A stretch of DNA of 64,000 bases from Candidatus Bostrichicola ureolyticus (lineage in GTDB: Bacteria; Bacteroidota; Bacteroidia; Flavobacteriales; Blattabacteriaceae). Of this stretch, positions 30,180-39,206 are shown piece after piece. Position 1 is the stretch's first letter; each line of letters opens with the position of its first letter. The position numbers were made by a program, and so were the translations under genes. The stretch is from positions 201,762-265,761 of the forward strand of contig CP100319.1 in NCBI GenBank assembly GCA_029851125.1, written 5' to 3'. Below the pieces are notes generated by a model that saw only the letters and a program-made list of their open reading frames with translations, was not told the DNA's origin and did no database searches.

Positions 30180-31470
30180 AATAATAGGAGGTAGATCTTT
30201 AAAGGGAGAAGTTATTCCTCAAGGTTCTAAAAATGAAGCTTTACAAGTGCTATGTGCTGTACTTTTAACTTCAGATAAAATAAGTATTAAAAATATACCT
30301 AATATAAGAGATATTAAATGTTTAATTTCAATTTTAAAATATTTAGGAGTAGAGATTATATCTAATAATAAAAATCATTATACTTTTCAAGCAAAAAATA
30401 TAAATTTTGATTTTTTTAATACAAAAATTTTTTTAAAAAAAAGTTCTAAGATACGCGGATCTATTATGATTGCAGGACCTATATTGGGTAGATTTGGCAA
30501 AGCTATTATGCCTATTCCTGGAGGAGATAAAATTGGTATCAGACATATAGATACTCACATAAAGGGATTTATTGATTTAGGAGTTAATATAACTTATAAG
30601 AATAAAGTTTATGTTCTTAATACTAATAATTTAGTAGGTAAATATTTAATTTTGGAGGAACAATCTATTACTGCCACAGCTAATATACTTATGGCCTCTG
30701 TTTTAGCTAAGGGAAAAACCACTATTTTTAATGCTGCTTGTGAACCATATATTCAACAATTATGTAAAATGTTAATAAATATGGGAGCTATAATAAAAGG
30801 TGTTGGGTCAAATTTATTAAATATTATAGGTGTTAATCGTTTAAATGGATGTGAACATTCAATAATGCCAGATATAATTGAAATTGGTAGTTGGATAGGT
30901 TTAGCAGCTATAACTAATTCAGAAATTATAATTAAAAATATTTGTTATAAAAATTTAGGGATTATTACAAATACTTTTAAAAAATTAGGTATTAAATTAG
31001 AAGAACATAACAATTATATTTATATCCCTTCACAAGGTAATTATTCTATTAAAAAATTTATGGATGGTTCCATTTTGACGATTTATGATGCTCCATGGCC
31101 TGGACTAACACCAGATTTATTAAGCATAATATTAGTTGTCGCCACTCAAGCTAATGGCAGTATTTTAATTCATCAAAAAATGTTTGAAAGTAGATTATTT
31201 TTTGTAGATAAACTAATCGATATGGGGGCAAAAATAATTTTGTGTGATCCACATAGAGCAATAGTAATGGGTTTAGATAAAAAATATCCTTTACGTGGAT
31301 CATCTCTATTAAGTGCTACCGATATAAGATCAGGTCTATCATTGTTAATAGCTGCGTTATCTGCTAAAGGGTGTAGTATAATTTCTAATATAGAACAAAT
31401 TGAAAGAGGTTATGAAAATATTGATCAACGTTTACGTATATTAGGGGCGTATATTTCACGGATAAAATAA
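30166..31470 (+). CDS. murA: UDP-N-acetylglucosamine 1-carboxyvinyltransferase MurA
   Basis: First committed step of peptidoglycan synthesis, adding enolpyruvate to UDP-GlcNAc. The start is TTG at 30166, inside the end of aspS; it gives MEKFKIIGGRSLKGEVIPQG, which aligns with family N-termini including the conserved SKNEAL. The active-site loop reads PGGDKIGIRHIDTH, with Asp (D121) where E. coli has the fosfomycin-target Cys115. The 434-residue length is normal. Confidence 0.95.
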   Translation: MEKFKIIGGRSLKGEVIPQGSKNEALQVLCAVLLTSDKISIKNIPNIRDIKCLISILKYLGVEIISNNKNHYTFQAKNINFDFFNTKIFLKKSSKIRGSIMIAGPILGRFGKAIMPIPGGDKIGIRHIDTHIKGFIDLGVNITYKNKVYVLNTNNLVGKYLILEEQSITATANILMASVLAKGKTTIFNAACEPYIQQLCKMLINMGAIIKGVGSNLLNIIGVNRLNGCEHSIMPDIIEIGSWIGLAAITNSEIIIKNICYKNLGIITNTFKKLGIKLEEHNNYIYIPSQGNYSIKKFMDGSILTIYDAPWPGLTPDLLSIILVVATQANGSILIHQKMFESRLFFVDKLIDMGAKIILCDPHRAIVMGLDKKYPLRGSSLLSATDIRSGLSLLIAALSAKGCSIISNIEQIERGYENIDQRLRILGAYISRIK

Positions 31471-31472
31471 TT

Positions 31473-32666
31473 ATGAATTATATACAAATTGTTAAATGGA
31501 TTTTTGATAAATTGTATAAAAATAAAAAATATAACACTGGATTACATCGTATATATAGTTTATGCCAATATTTAAAACATCCTCAACAACAATTTAAAAG
31601 CATTCATATAGGAGGAACAAATGGTAAAGGTTCAACATCTCATATGTTATCATCTATTTTACAAGAATCAGGATATAAAGTAGGTTTATTGACTTCTCCA
31701 CATTTAAAAGATTTACGTGAACGTATTCGTTATAACGGCAATATGATTGAAAAAGAATTTATAATATCATTTATTAATAAATATAAAAATATTCTAGAAT
31801 ATTTTTCATTTTTTGAAATAATGACTGTATTAGGATTTTACTATTTCAAAGAAAAAAAAGTTGATATAGCTATTATTGAAGTAGGAATGGGAGGAAGATT
31901 AGATTCTACTAATATTATTTCACCAATTATTTCTATTGTTACTAATATTAGTTTTGATCATATAAAATCTTTAGGTTCTAATTTAGATAAAATAGCTTAT
32001 GAAAAAGCTGGTATTATAAAACCATATACACCCATTATAATTGGTGAATATTCAAAGAAAACTAAATTTATATTTCAAGAAATAGCAAAAAATAAAAATG
32101 CTCCTATTTCATTTGTAAATAGTAATAATTATGAAATTTATAATACTGATTTGAAAGGTAATTATCAAATTTTGAATCAAAAAACAGTTTTAAAAACAAT
32201 AGAAATTTTATCTACTTTAGGTATAAAAGTATCAAAAAATGATTTAAAAAATGGATTGAAAAACGTAATTAATAACACCCATATACAAGGTAGATGGCAA
32301 ATATTAGGAAATAGTCCTAAAATAATTTGTGATGTAGGACATAATGAAAGTGGAATAAAAATATTAGTTAGGCAGTTAAAACAAGAAAAATATAAAAATT
32401 TACATTTAGTTTTAGGATTTGTTAAAGAAAAAGATATACAAAAGATTTTATCATGTTTTCCTAAAAAAGCTTTATATTATTTTTGTCAACCTAATATATA
32501 TAGGAAGTTTCCTATCCAAGAAATAAAAGAATTAACAAAATCTTATAAAGATACACAATATTTTGATACTGTAATAGAAGCATTTGATATGGCCAAGATA
32601 AGATCTAAAAATGAAGATTTAATTTTTATAGGAGGAAGTACCTTTGTTGTATCAGAAATTTTCTGA
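31473..32666 (+). CDS. folC: Folylpolyglutamate / dihydrofolate synthase
   Basis: Mur-ligase-family enzyme that adds glutamate to folates. The 397-residue protein has the P-loop GGTNGKGSTSHML near residue 49, TSPHLKDLRERIR near 78 and the Mur-ligase ExGxGGRLDSTN motif near 140. It begins 2 bases after murA, so it is in the aspS-murA-folC operon. It works on the same cofactor as glyA and the nearby cyclo-ligase. Confidence 0.95.
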   Translation: MNYIQIVKWIFDKLYKNKKYNTGLHRIYSLCQYLKHPQQQFKSIHIGGTNGKGSTSHMLSSILQESGYKVGLLTSPHLKDLRERIRYNGNMIEKEFIISFINKYKNILEYFSFFEIMTVLGFYYFKEKKVDIAIIEVGMGGRLDSTNIISPIISIVTNISFDHIKSLGSNLDKIAYEKAGIIKPYTPIIIGEYSKKTKFIFQEIAKNKNAPISFVNSNNYEIYNTDLKGNYQILNQKTVLKTIEILSTLGIKVSKNDLKNGLKNVINNTHIQGRWQILGNSPKIICDVGHNESGIKILVRQLKQEKYKNLHLVLGFVKEKDIQKILSCFPKKALYYFCQPNIYRKFPIQEIKELTKSYKDTQYFDTVIEAFDMAKIRSKNEDLIFIGGSTFVVSEIF

Positions 32667-32700
32667 TAAATATCAAATATTTACATATATTTATTTATTT

Positions 32701-32775
32701 AGGCGATTAGCTCAGTTGGTTTAGAGCATCTGTTTTACAAGCAGAATGTCACTGGTTCGAATCCAGTATCGCCTA
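32701..32775 (+). tRNA. tRNA-Val(TAC)
   Basis: A 75-nt cloverleaf: acceptor AGGCGAT / ATCGCCT with discriminator A, anticodon loop TTTACAA (anticodon TAC) and T-loop TTCGAAT. No CCA is encoded. It lies between folC and the cyclo-ligase gene. Confidence 0.96.
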
Positions 32776-32800
32776 CTAACAACACATTCAACATTGTATA

Positions 32801-33367
32801 TTGTATTATAAAAAAGAAATTCGTAAAATTTATTTACAACGTAGAAAAGAAATATCTAAAAAAGAGTTATTACTACTTAGTAGTAAAATATATAATAATA
32901 TACAAAATATTAATATTTGGAATAAAAAATATTATCATATTTATTTACCCATAAAATATGAAATAAATACATATCCCATTATTTATAAATTATTATCAAT
33001 GGATAAACAAGTAGTAATTCCTAAAATTAATTTTTCAAACATGTTTATAGAAAATTATTTATTTAAAAAAAATACTTTTTTAAAAAAAAATAAATATGGT
33101 ATATTAGAACCTTTAAAATCAGAACAAATAAGTTATCTATTGATAGATATAGTCTTTATTCCTTTATTAATTTTTGATAAAGAATATAATCGTGTAGGAT
33201 ATGGTTATGGATTTTATGATAAGTTTTTAATTAATTGTAGAGTAGACGTAATAAAAATTGGATTAAGTTTATTAGAACCTATATCTAGAATAATAGATAT
33301 AAATATGGATGATATACCATTAGATATAGTAGTTACTCCTAATAAAATTTATAATAAAATTATTTAA
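32801..33367 (+). CDS. 5-formyltetrahydrofolate cyclo-ligase
   Basis: Converts 5-formyl-THF to 5,10-methenyl-THF with ATP, clearing the inhibitory product made by GlyA. The 188-residue protein has N-terminal IRKIYLQRRKE (substrate/ATP side) and the C-terminal signature RVGYGYGFYDKFL near residue 138. The start is TTG at 32801, 25 bases after tRNA-Val; there is no upstream ATG in frame. It overlaps the convergent rseP by 8 bases. Confidence 0.9.
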   Translation: MYYKKEIRKIYLQRRKEISKKELLLLSSKIYNNIQNINIWNKKYYHIYLPIKYEINTYPIIYKLLSMDKQVVIPKINFSNMFIENYLFKKNTFLKKNKYGILEPLKSEQISYLLIDIVFIPLLIFDKEYNRVGYGYGFYDKFLINCRVDVIKIGLSLLEPISRIIDINMDDIPLDIVVTPNKIYNKII

Positions 33368-34631
33368 TAAAATTTTTAAAAAAATCCCATATTAAAATAA
33401 TAAACATTAAAAATGTTAGAAACATAAATCCAATAGTGATAGTATTTTCTATGAACTTATCGTTAAGTTTTTTTCCAATTATCATTTCTAATAAAATAAA
33501 AAATACGTATCCACCATCAAGTGATGGAATAGGAAGTATATTTAAGAAAGCGAGCCATATTGATAATGTAGCTGTTAATAACCAAAATATTTCACCATTC
33601 CATTTTGGAGAAAAAACATTAGCAATAGAAAAAAAACTACCAACTTGTTTATAAGCTTGAGTTTTTAACTTAAACACTTGTTTGAAAAAGTTTATTTGAG
33701 TTTTTAATGAGTCCCAAGTCTTTATTATTCCAGCCGGAATACTTTCAATTAAATTATAATTGATTTTTTCCATTTGAAAATTTCCTGTAAATATAACATT
33801 TAGACTGTTTTGTGTAGTTATTAATTTTAATAAATTACCATTTCTATTAATAGATAATATTATATATTTTTTTTTAGGTAATTTAGATAATATTTCTTTT
33901 AATTGATCTAAAAAATTAACAGGTTTAGAATTAATAGCTATAATTTTATCACCTATTTTTAATCTTTTATCTGCATTAGATAAAATTTGTCCAATTATAG
34001 TAGGTATACGGGGTTTTATAAACAAATCTATTTTTTTTAAGTTTGAAAAAAAAATTCTTTTTTGATTATCTGTTATAGGTAAAGTAATAATATTACCCAT
34101 TCTATTTATAATAATTGAATTACCTAAAATAATAGATTTAGGTAAATCGGTAAATTTTTTAATTTTTTTTCCATCTACATATAATATATAATCTCCATTT
34201 TTTAAACCTAAATTTCGTCCTATACTATTTACAACAATACCATATTTCATATTTTTAACAGGTAGATATATTTCTTTATAATTGAATATCATTAATGAAA
34301 AAATTATTATAGATAATAATATATTGGCTATTACTCCTCCTAACATAATTAATAATTTTTTCCAAGATGATTTGGAATAAAAATCATTTTTTGTATTATT
34401 TGATTGAGTAATTAGTCCAGAAATCTTAATATATCCTCCTAAAGGTAACCAACCTATACCATATACTGTATCTTTAATTTTTTTTTTAAATAATGCAAAA
34501 CCAGGATCAAAAAATAAAAAAAATTTTTCTACGCGTGTTCCTAATAATTTAGCAGGAATAAAATGACCTAGTTCATGTATTATTATTATAATCGAAATAC
34601 TTAATATTAATTGTATTAATTTATAAATCAT
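33360..34631 (-). CDS. rseP: Intramembrane zinc protease RseP (site-2 protease family)
   Basis: Membrane metalloprotease that cuts anti-sigma factors and signal peptides. HExxH is intact as HELGH (H19, E20, H23) in the first helix. PDZ-like segments fill about residues 110-290. The third metal ligand lies in NILPIPSLDGGYV near residue 364, followed by two further membrane helices. The 423-residue length is standard. It is downstream of ddl on the same strand, 34 bases away. Confidence 0.95.
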   Translation of the reverse strand: MIYKLIQLILSISIIIIIHELGHFIPAKLLGTRVEKFFLFFDPGFALFKKKIKDTVYGIGWLPLGGYIKISGLITQSNNTKNDFYSKSSWKKLLIMLGGVIANILLSIIIFSLMIFNYKEIYLPVKNMKYGIVVNSIGRNLGLKNGDYILYVDGKKIKKFTDLPKSIILGNSIIINRMGNIITLPITDNQKRIFFSNLKKIDLFIKPRIPTIIGQILSNADKRLKIGDKIIAINSKPVNFLDQLKEILSKLPKKKYIILSINRNGNLLKLITTQNSLNVIFTGNFQMEKINYNLIESIPAGIIKTWDSLKTQINFFKQVFKLKTQAYKQVGSFFSIANVFSPKWNGEIFWLLTATLSIWLAFLNILPIPSLDGGYVFFILLEMIIGKKLNDKFIENTITIGFMFLTFLMFIILIWDFFKNFIK

Positions 34632-34665
34632 GTTTATTAAAATTTTATAAATATATTCATTTTTT

Positions 34666-35640
34666 TTACCTATGTAAAGATATATATATAGTATTACTAA
34701 TAATTTCTGAAATAGATAGACCTGCTATCTTAATTTGTTTAGGAACAATGCTATCTTTAGCCATACCAGGTATAGTATTTATTTCTATGAAATAAGGTTC
34801 TCCATTAACTATTATATAATCTGATCTAGATAATCCAGACATTCTTAATAAAGAATATACTTTTTTTGCAATTTTTTTTACTTTTTGTTCAGTAGAATAT
34901 GATATTCTGGAAGGAGTAATTTCTTTTGCTTTTCCTAAATATTTGGCTTCATAATCAAAAAACACATTTTCGCTTATAATTTCTGTTATAGGAAGTATTA
35001 TAACTTCATTTTTGAATGTTAAAACTCCTACAGAAATTTCGATTCCATCTAAAAATGATTCTATAATAATTTCATTATCTTCATTAAATGCTTTATTTAT
35101 TGCAAATAATAATTCATCTTTTTTATTTACTTTAGATATTCCTAAACTAGAACCAGATTTATTAGGTTTAATTATACATGGTAATCCAACTTTTTGTATT
35201 ATTTTTTCATTTGAAAATTTTATATTGTTATATAACAAAAATGATTTTGCTGTTTTAATTCCAAATGAATTCAAGAATTTTTTACATAAATTTTTATTTA
35301 TTGTTAATGCTGATTGATGAAAATTTTCACCAGTACATGGTATATTGACAATATTAAAATATGCTTGCAATTTACCATCTTCACCAGGTGTACCGTGTAT
35401 AGCATTATAGACAACATCAAATCGTAAAATTTTACCATTTATGTTAGTTGTAAAATTATGTTTATTTATTTTATATTCTTTATTATTATCTATCAATACC
35501 CATTTATTTTTAAATAAATAAATTTTAAAAGGATTAAATTCTTTACGATCAATATTATCAAAAACTGTTTGTCCACTTTGCAAAGAAATACTAAATTCAT
35601 TTGAATACCCTCCCATAATAATAGCAACGTTTTTTTTCAA
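34666..35640 (-). CDS. ddl: D-alanine--D-alanine ligase
   Basis: ATP-grasp ligase that makes the D-Ala-D-Ala end of the peptidoglycan stem. The 324 residues include HGTPGEDGKLQAYF near residue 88, the ATP-binding KPNKSGSSLGISKV near 157 and the magnesium/substrate motif EINTIPGMAKDSIVP near 293. It uses the D-alanine made by alr (59465-60925). Divergent from the PASTA protein, an arrangement common in Bacteroidota. Confidence 0.96.
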   Translation of the reverse strand: MKKNVAIIMGGYSNEFSISLQSGQTVFDNIDRKEFNPFKIYLFKNKWVLIDNNKEYKINKHNFTTNINGKILRFDVVYNAIHGTPGEDGKLQAYFNIVNIPCTGENFHQSALTINKNLCKKFLNSFGIKTAKSFLLYNNIKFSNEKIIQKVGLPCIIKPNKSGSSLGISKVNKKDELLFAINKAFNEDNEIIIESFLDGIEISVGVLTFKNEVIILPITEIISENVFFDYEAKYLGKAKEITPSRISYSTEQKVKKIAKKVYSLLRMSGLSRSDYIIVNGEPYFIEINTIPGMAKDSIVPKQIKIAGLSISEIISNTIYISLHR

Positions 35641-35650
35641 AACTTTTAAT

Positions 35651-35672
35651 AATTTATTTAATTAAATAAATT
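35651..35672. promoter_or_regulatory. 22-bp perfect palindrome in the ddl / PASTA divergent spacer
   Basis: AATTTATTTAA/TTAAATAAATT is exactly self-complementary and occupies more than half of the 41-base spacer. Both promoters must be in or beside it. Confidence 0.55.
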
Positions 35673-35681
35673 TAATTAATA

Positions 35682-36038
35682 ATGATAAAAAAAATCATAA
35701 AAAATATAAAAAATATAATTTTATTATTAGGTATTAATATTTTAATATTAGTATTTATCATTTATGTATTATCAATACTATTTTTTAAATCATTAGATAA
35801 TTATACTAATCATAATGTTTATATTAAGATTCCTAATTTATTAGAACTTACATTTGATGATGCTATAAAAAAATTAAAAAATATGGGCTTACGATATCAT
35901 ATATATGAAAATGATATATATAAGACTAATATTACTAATACTAATGATTATATAATTGTGGATTTTTTTCCTAAAAATGTAGAATATATAAAACCTGATA
36001 GAATTATCTATATTTACATTAAAAAAATTAAGAAGTAA
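35682..36038 (+). CDS. Small membrane protein with a single PASTA domain
   Basis: A 118-residue protein with one N-terminal membrane helix (about residues 10-36) and then a single PASTA-like repeat, recognised by IPNLLELTFDDAIKKLKNMGLRY-like spacing (residues 49-71) and a PDRIIYIYI final strand. Relatives in free-living Bacteroidota sit at the same place between ddl and rluD but usually carry about three PASTA repeats; this one is cut down. PASTA domains bind peptidoglycan or muropeptides; there is no kinase domain. The specific function is unknown. Confidence 0.75.
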   Translation: MIKKIIKNIKNIILLLGINILILVFIIYVLSILFFKSLDNYTNHNVYIKIPNLLELTFDDAIKKLKNMGLRYHIYENDIYKTNITNTNDYIIVDFFPKNVEYIKPDRIIYIYIKKIKK

Positions 36039-36047
36039 TAAGTAATA

Positions 36048-37010
36048 ATGTATTTTGTTATTAAAGTTGATCAACAACAAGAATCTATACGAATTGATAA
36101 ATTTTTATTAAAAAAATTATATAATATTACACGAAATAAGATTCAAAATTCAGCTAATAATGGAAATATTAAGGTTAATGGAATTACAGTAAAATCCAAT
36201 TATCGTATAAAACCTTTTGATATTATTCATATTTTAATTGATTATGAAAAAGATAATTACCATATAATTCCTAAAAATATTCCTATAAATATTATATATG
36301 AAGATGAATATTTAATATTAGTAAATAAACCATCAGGAATGGTAGTTCATCCTAGTTATGGTCATTATAACAATACTTTAATAAATGCTTTGAAATATTA
36401 TTTTCATAAAAAAAATTTCAACAAAATGATAGTAAGTAGAGATGGTTTAGTTCACCGTATAGATAAAGATACTTCAGGTTTAATAATAGTCTCTAAAAAT
36501 GAATATTGTTTACAACATTTATTACAACAATTTTTTTATCATACAATTATAAGACAATATATTGCTTTAGTATGGGGAAATATATCAAACAATACAGGTA
36601 CAATAACAGGACATATTGGAAGAAATTTATATAATAGGAAAAAAATGAATGTATTCCCTGATGGTAATTATGGAAAATATGCAGTTACGCATTATAAAGT
36701 TTTAAAAAGATTTAAATATGTTAATTTGGTATCTTGTTATTTAGAAACAGGAAGAACACATCAAATAAGAGTACATTTTAAATATATTGGACATCCTGTA
36801 TTTAATGACCATATTTATGGTGGAAATAAAATATTAAAAAATAAAAAAGATAAAGAATTTTTAAATTTTTGTTTTAAAATACTCCCTAGACAAGCTTTAC
36901 ACGCTTTTTCACTAGGTTTTATACATCCATTTAATAAAAAAAAATATTATTTTAAATGTCCATTACCAAATGATATTAAGAATATAATAAAAATATTATC
37001 ATATGAATAA
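36048..37010 (+). CDS. rluD: 23S rRNA pseudouridine synthase RluD-like
   Basis: RluA-family enzyme for pseudouridines in helix 69 of 23S rRNA. The 320 residues contain an N-terminal S4 RNA-binding domain (about 12-75) and the catalytic motif GLVHRIDKDTSGL, with the essential Asp near residue 138. The ETGRTHQIRVHF motif is also intact. RluD rather than RluC is chosen from context (ddl-PASTA-rluD). It overlaps the PBP gene by 8 bases. Confidence 0.9.
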   Translation: MYFVIKVDQQQESIRIDKFLLKKLYNITRNKIQNSANNGNIKVNGITVKSNYRIKPFDIIHILIDYEKDNYHIIPKNIPINIIYEDEYLILVNKPSGMVVHPSYGHYNNTLINALKYYFHKKNFNKMIVSRDGLVHRIDKDTSGLIIVSKNEYCLQHLLQQFFYHTIIRQYIALVWGNISNNTGTITGHIGRNLYNRKKMNVFPDGNYGKYAVTHYKVLKRFKYVNLVSCYLETGRTHQIRVHFKYIGHPVFNDHIYGGNKILKNKKDKEFLNFCFKILPRQALHAFSLGFIHPFNKKKYYFKCPLPNDIKNIIKILSYE

Positions 37011-39075
37011 AAAACAAATATATATATTTTGGATAGTTATAATATCATTCTTTATATATATATCAATAATAATACATCAAACGATTAAAACTATACCAAA
37101 AAATTATCTTTCTTTAGTAGAAAATTTAGTAATTGAAAAAAGTTCATCAGTTTATGATATAAATAACAAACTTTTAGGAAAGTTTACTACTAATAGTAAG
37201 AATATTAATTATAATAAATTACCTAATCATTTAATTAATGCACTTATAGCTAAAGAAGATATTCGTTTTAAAAATCATTCTGGTATTGATGGCAGATCTT
37301 TATTAAGAGTAATTTTTTTTTTAGGATTTAAAGGTGGTGGTAGTACTATATCTCAACAAGTAATAAAATTATTATATACTCGTAATCCCAATAAAAATAA
37401 ATTTAAAAGAATACGTCAAAAAATTATTGAATGTTTTTTGGCAGTACAATTAGAAAAAATTTTTACTAAAGAAGAAATAATTTCTATTTATTTGAACAGA
37501 TTTGATTTTCTGTTTAATTCTAAAGGAATTTATAATGCTGCTAAAACTTATTTTAATAAAAATTATTCTAATTTAAATTTAAATGAATCTGCTATATTAG
37601 TAGGTATGCTTTCAAATCCTAGAAATTTTAATCCTATTCTTAATCCTAAGAAATGTATAAAACAAAGAAATATTGTATTATTTAAAATGAAAAAATATGG
37701 ATTTATAAATAATGAAATTTATAAAAAAGCTATAAATAAATCTATTAAAATTAATTTTAATTTATCACCAAAAAAAAATGAGTTTGAAACATATTATGCT
37801 GATTTCATCAAATCAGAAGTTAATAATTTTCTTAAAGAATATAAAAAAAAAACTGGTAATATATTAGATATTAATTCAAGTGGGTTAAAGATTTATACAT
37901 CTATTGATTCTAATCTTCAAAAAAAATCTGAAAGTTCTGTTAAACAGAATTTAATGTATATACAAAAAAAATTTTTTTTATTAAAAAATATTAAAAAAAT
38001 ATACTCTTTGTTTAAAAAACATAAACAAATATTATTGAATATAATACGTAATACTAAAACTTATATTGATCTTAAAAATAATGGGCTTTCTGAAAAAGAA
38101 ATAATGATTGAATTTAACAAAAAACATTATGAAAAAATATTTACATGGGAAGGAGAAAAAAAAATATTTGCCTCTAAATTAGATATATTGTTATATTACA
38201 AATCTTTATTGCAAGTTGCAATGTTATCAATTGAACCTAATACAGGATATATTAAATCTTGGATAGGAGGCAGAGATTTTAATTATTTTAAATATGATAA
38301 CGTCCAAAACAGTAAACGTCAAATAGGTTCTGTTTTTAAACCTATAGTATATGCAACAGCTATTCTAAAATTAAATTATACTCCAAATACTATAATTTCA
38401 AATGATCCATTATATTTAAAATATTGGAATCCTAAAAATTATAATAATAAATATGGAGGATTTTTTACTCTAAAAGAATCTTTAGCATATTCGTTGAATA
38501 CTGTTGCTGTTAGACTAATATTAAAAACTACACCACAGGAAGTAATTAATCTTGCCCATAAAATTGGTATAAAATCTTATATACCTAATAATATAACAAT
38601 AGCTTTAGGATCAGCAAATTTAACACTTTACGAAATAACTTATTCTTTTAATGTATTTCAAAATCATGGTATATATATCAAACCTAGAATTTTATTAAAA
38701 ATAAAAAATAGATTAGGTCAAGTAATCGCTGATGAAAAAACATTTTCTATTTCTAAAAAAGAAGTTTTGAATAAAAAAGTATCAGATATGGTATTTAAAT
38801 TAATGGAAGGAGTAGCATCTTTTGGTACAGCTAAATCTTTACGTAAAAGATATGAAATAAAAAACAAAATAGCTTGTAAAACAGGAACAACTAATAAATA
38901 TACTGATTTTTGGTTTGTAGGTCTAACACCAAAATTAACTACTACTATATGGGTAGGTTGGGAATATCCTTTTCTTACTCCTTTAGGAAAGTATTATTAT
39001 AATATTTCTTTACGAATATGGGCTCATTTAAATTCTGAGAAAAAATTAGAGTTTAATATAAAAAATTTTAATTAA
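37003..39075 (+). CDS. mrcA: Class A penicillin-binding protein (PBP1A type)
   Basis: Bifunctional glycosyltransferase and transpeptidase that polymerises and cross-links peptidoglycan. One N-terminal membrane anchor (residues 5-25). The glycosyltransferase motif KEDIRFKNHSGID has its catalytic Glu near residue 85, and GGGSTISQQ follows. The transpeptidase motifs are SVFK (SxxK) near 443, SLN (SxN) near 501 and KTGT near 625. The 690-residue length is slightly reduced. The downstream tRNA-Leu is 22 bases away. Confidence 0.94.
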   Translation: MNKKQIYIFWIVIISFFIYISIIIHQTIKTIPKNYLSLVENLVIEKSSSVYDINNKLLGKFTTNSKNINYNKLPNHLINALIAKEDIRFKNHSGIDGRSLLRVIFFLGFKGGGSTISQQVIKLLYTRNPNKNKFKRIRQKIIECFLAVQLEKIFTKEEIISIYLNRFDFLFNSKGIYNAAKTYFNKNYSNLNLNESAILVGMLSNPRNFNPILNPKKCIKQRNIVLFKMKKYGFINNEIYKKAINKSIKINFNLSPKKNEFETYYADFIKSEVNNFLKEYKKKTGNILDINSSGLKIYTSIDSNLQKKSESSVKQNLMYIQKKFFLLKNIKKIYSLFKKHKQILLNIIRNTKTYIDLKNNGLSEKEIMIEFNKKHYEKIFTWEGEKKIFASKLDILLYYKSLLQVAMLSIEPNTGYIKSWIGGRDFNYFKYDNVQNSKRQIGSVFKPIVYATAILKLNYTPNTIISNDPLYLKYWNPKNYNNKYGGFFTLKESLAYSLNTVAVRLILKTTPQEVINLAHKIGIKSYIPNNITIALGSANLTLYEITYSFNVFQNHGIYIKPRILLKIKNRLGQVIADEKTFSISKKEVLNKKVSDMVFKLMEGVASFGTAKSLRKRYEIKNKIACKTGTTNKYTDFWFVGLTPKLTTTIWVGWEYPFLTPLGKYYYNISLRIWAHLNSEKKLEFNIKNFN

Positions 39076-39097
39076 ATTAATATAATTAAATCTGTTA

Positions 39098-39184
39098 GCC
39101 CGAGTGATGGAATAGGTAGACATGCAGGACTTAAAATCCTGTGGCCATTATTTGGCCATGCGGGTTCAATTCCCGCCTCGGGTA
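39098..39184 (+). tRNA. tRNA-Leu(TAA)
   Basis: An 87-nt class II tRNA: acceptor GCCCGAG / CTCGGGT (the 1-72 pair is G-U) with discriminator A, anticodon loop CTTAAAA (anticodon TAA) and T-loop TTCAATT. Close paralogue of tRNA-Leu(CAA) at 1516-1602. Confidence 0.96.
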
Positions 39185-39206
39185 CATAAATTCATATAAA
39201 TAAAAT

